Source: Chloroflexota bacterium | GTDB lineage: Bacteria; Chloroflexota; Anaerolineae; Anaerolineales; UBA4823 | DNA: 6,119 bases | Assembly: GCA_030636125.1 (NCBI GenBank) | Contig: DAOVXM010000172.1 | Span: 1 to 6,119 of the forward strand | Direction: 5' to 3' | In this document: positions 5,319-6,119 of the stretch, piece after piece | How positions within the stretch are numbered: the first letter of the stretch is position 1 | Layout of the letters: each line of letters opens with the position of its first letter | Made by a program: the position numbers and the translations under genes | The notes under the pieces: model-generated | The model's input: only the letters and a program-made list of their open reading frames with translations | The model's database searches: none | What the model was told of the DNA's origin: nothing

Positions 5319-6119
5319 TCAAGTCGTAATTTGCAGCTGGCCTTGGAGACCGTTCGTATCGATTGCGGTGAGACGTACGGGGGTGATCTGGTTCCACAAT
5401 TGTTGTGGGGCCTGTGCGTTGACGCGCAAATAATTATCCGTAATCCCGCTCAGGCACCAGCCGTCCGGACCCAGCGCCGTGGCGCTCTCCCATAGCACAG
5501 GCAACACCTTGCCCAGGAAGTTGCCCTGGTAAACGCCAGCGGACTCAGCCAGCAGAGCGCGCATCTCGGCGTTACGTTCCTTGCGCACTGTGTGTGGTAC
5601 TTGGTTGGGCATATTTGCGGCCGCCGTGCCGGGGCGAGCGGAGTAGGTAAAGACATGCCCTCCTGAGAATTGCATTTCCCTCACAAAGGCCAGACTCTCA
5701 GCGAACTCTTCCTGGCTCTCCCCAGGGAATCCGACAATGACATCCATGGTGATGGCGATATCGGGCACAGTTACCCGGGCAGATTCCACCAGGGCGGAGT
5801 ATGACTCGGGTGAGGTCTTACGGGCCATGCGGCGCAGAGTCGCAGCGCAACCCGATTGTAATGGCAAGTGCAGGTGTCGGCAAAGGCGCGGGTCCTCCCA
5901 CAGCTTGAAGAAGTCGGCATCCAGGTCCCAAGGCTCAAGGGAAGAGAGGCGCAGGCGCGGGGCATTGGTTTTTTTCAGGATGATCTCCACCAAGTCTCGC
6001 AAATGTAAGGGGGTTGAAAGATCTTGTCCCCAGGAACCCAGGTGGACGCCGGTCAGCACAATTTCTTGAGTGTTTCCGTCTAAGGCCCACGTGATGTCAC
6101 TCAGAATCTTTTTGAGTGG
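5319..6119 (-). CDS. mtaB: MtaB-type tRNA methylthiotransferase (radical SAM/TRAM), 5' part off the window
   Basis: The last 266 residues are visible and the gene runs off the right edge. MtaB adds a methylthio group to t6A at position 37 of ANN-decoding tRNAs to give ms2t6A, using S-adenosylmethionine and two Fe-S clusters. The frame is open to base 6119 and reads EIVLTGVHLGSWG (fragment residues 19-31), the MtaB form of the motif. It continues with RLRLSSLEP (55-63), HLHLPLQSG (82-90), MDVIVGFPGES (125-135) and YSARPGT (159-165), then a TRAM RNA-binding domain at about 196-266. The N-terminal UPF0004 domain and the radical-SAM CxxxCxxC lie outside the window and cannot be verified. The LTGVHLG motif favours MtaB over MiaB or RimO. 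The codon at 6059 is an internal GTG, not the start. No terminator follows, and the HIT gene starts 93 bp downstream on the same strand. Confidence 0.92.
   Translation of the reverse strand, partial: PLKKILSDITWALDGNTQEIVLTGVHLGSWGQDLSTPLHLRDLVEIILKKTNAPRLRLSSLEPWDLDADFFKLWEDPRLCRHLHLPLQSGCAATLRRMARKTSPESYSALVESARVTVPDIAITMDVIVGFPGESQEEFAESLAFVREMQFSGGHVFTYSARPGTAAANMPNQVPHTVRKERNAEMRALLAESAGVYQGNFLGKVLPVLWESATALGPDGWCLSGITDNYLRVNAQAPQQLWNQITPVRLTAIDTNGLQGQLQITT

Noticed and set aside
1..6119. A novel defence, mobile or otherwise undescribed system
   Set aside because: All the coding regions belong to known housekeeping or repair families. There are no transposases, integrases, toxin-antitoxin pairs, CRISPR repeats or long unexplained intergenic regions.

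Overview
The window (6119 bp, roughly half G+C) is an ordinary, densely packed chromosomal stretch of a bacterium. Every supportable gene lies on the minus strand, so the text is best read from right to left. The protein sequences and the gene order fit a Chloroflexota (Anaerolineae-like) organism. This rests on remembered family resemblance: the form of the uracil-DNA glycosylase-like N-terminus, and the TQRNAWIH and LNRNFLGIDAPTDVLSF variants in DgkA and YbeY. No phylogeny was run.

Layout in transcription order. A 5'-truncated MtaB-type tRNA methylthiotransferase enters at the right edge (6119-5319). It is followed by a HIT/HINT hydrolase (5225-4881), a GatB/YqeY-domain protein (4831-4379), the membrane c-di-AMP phosphodiesterase PgpH (4298-2124), the rRNA-maturation endonuclease YbeY (from 2124, sharing one base with pgpH, to 1666) and a DgkA/UdpK-type lipid kinase (1610-1215). 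After a 76-bp gap come an endonuclease IV-like TIM-barrel protein (1138-275) and, overlapping it by 4 bp, the N-terminal part of a uracil-DNA glycosylase-superfamily gene (278 to the left edge).

From mtaB to dgkA the order is a compacted version of a neighbourhood known from Firmicutes (mtaB, hit, rpsU, yqeY, phoH, pgpH, ybeY, dgkA, cdd, era). It links tRNA and rRNA maturation, c-di-AMP turnover and lipid-carrier recycling. Here rpsU and phoH are absent from their usual places, and a two-gene DNA base-excision-repair pair occupies the place of cdd-era.

No RNA gene, CRISPR array, insertion sequence, integrase, phage gene or convincing terminator was seen, and no intergenic stretch exceeds about 95 bp. 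I did not find a novel system. The most notable observation is that the glycosylase gene carries two in-frame stop codons only six bases apart, while recognisable family sequence continues in the same frame beyond them to the window edge. This looks like a recent pseudogene or a sequence error. Smaller observations are two A8 tracts inside ybeY, substitutions at usually conserved residues in YbeY and DgkA, and few Shine-Dalgarno sequences.
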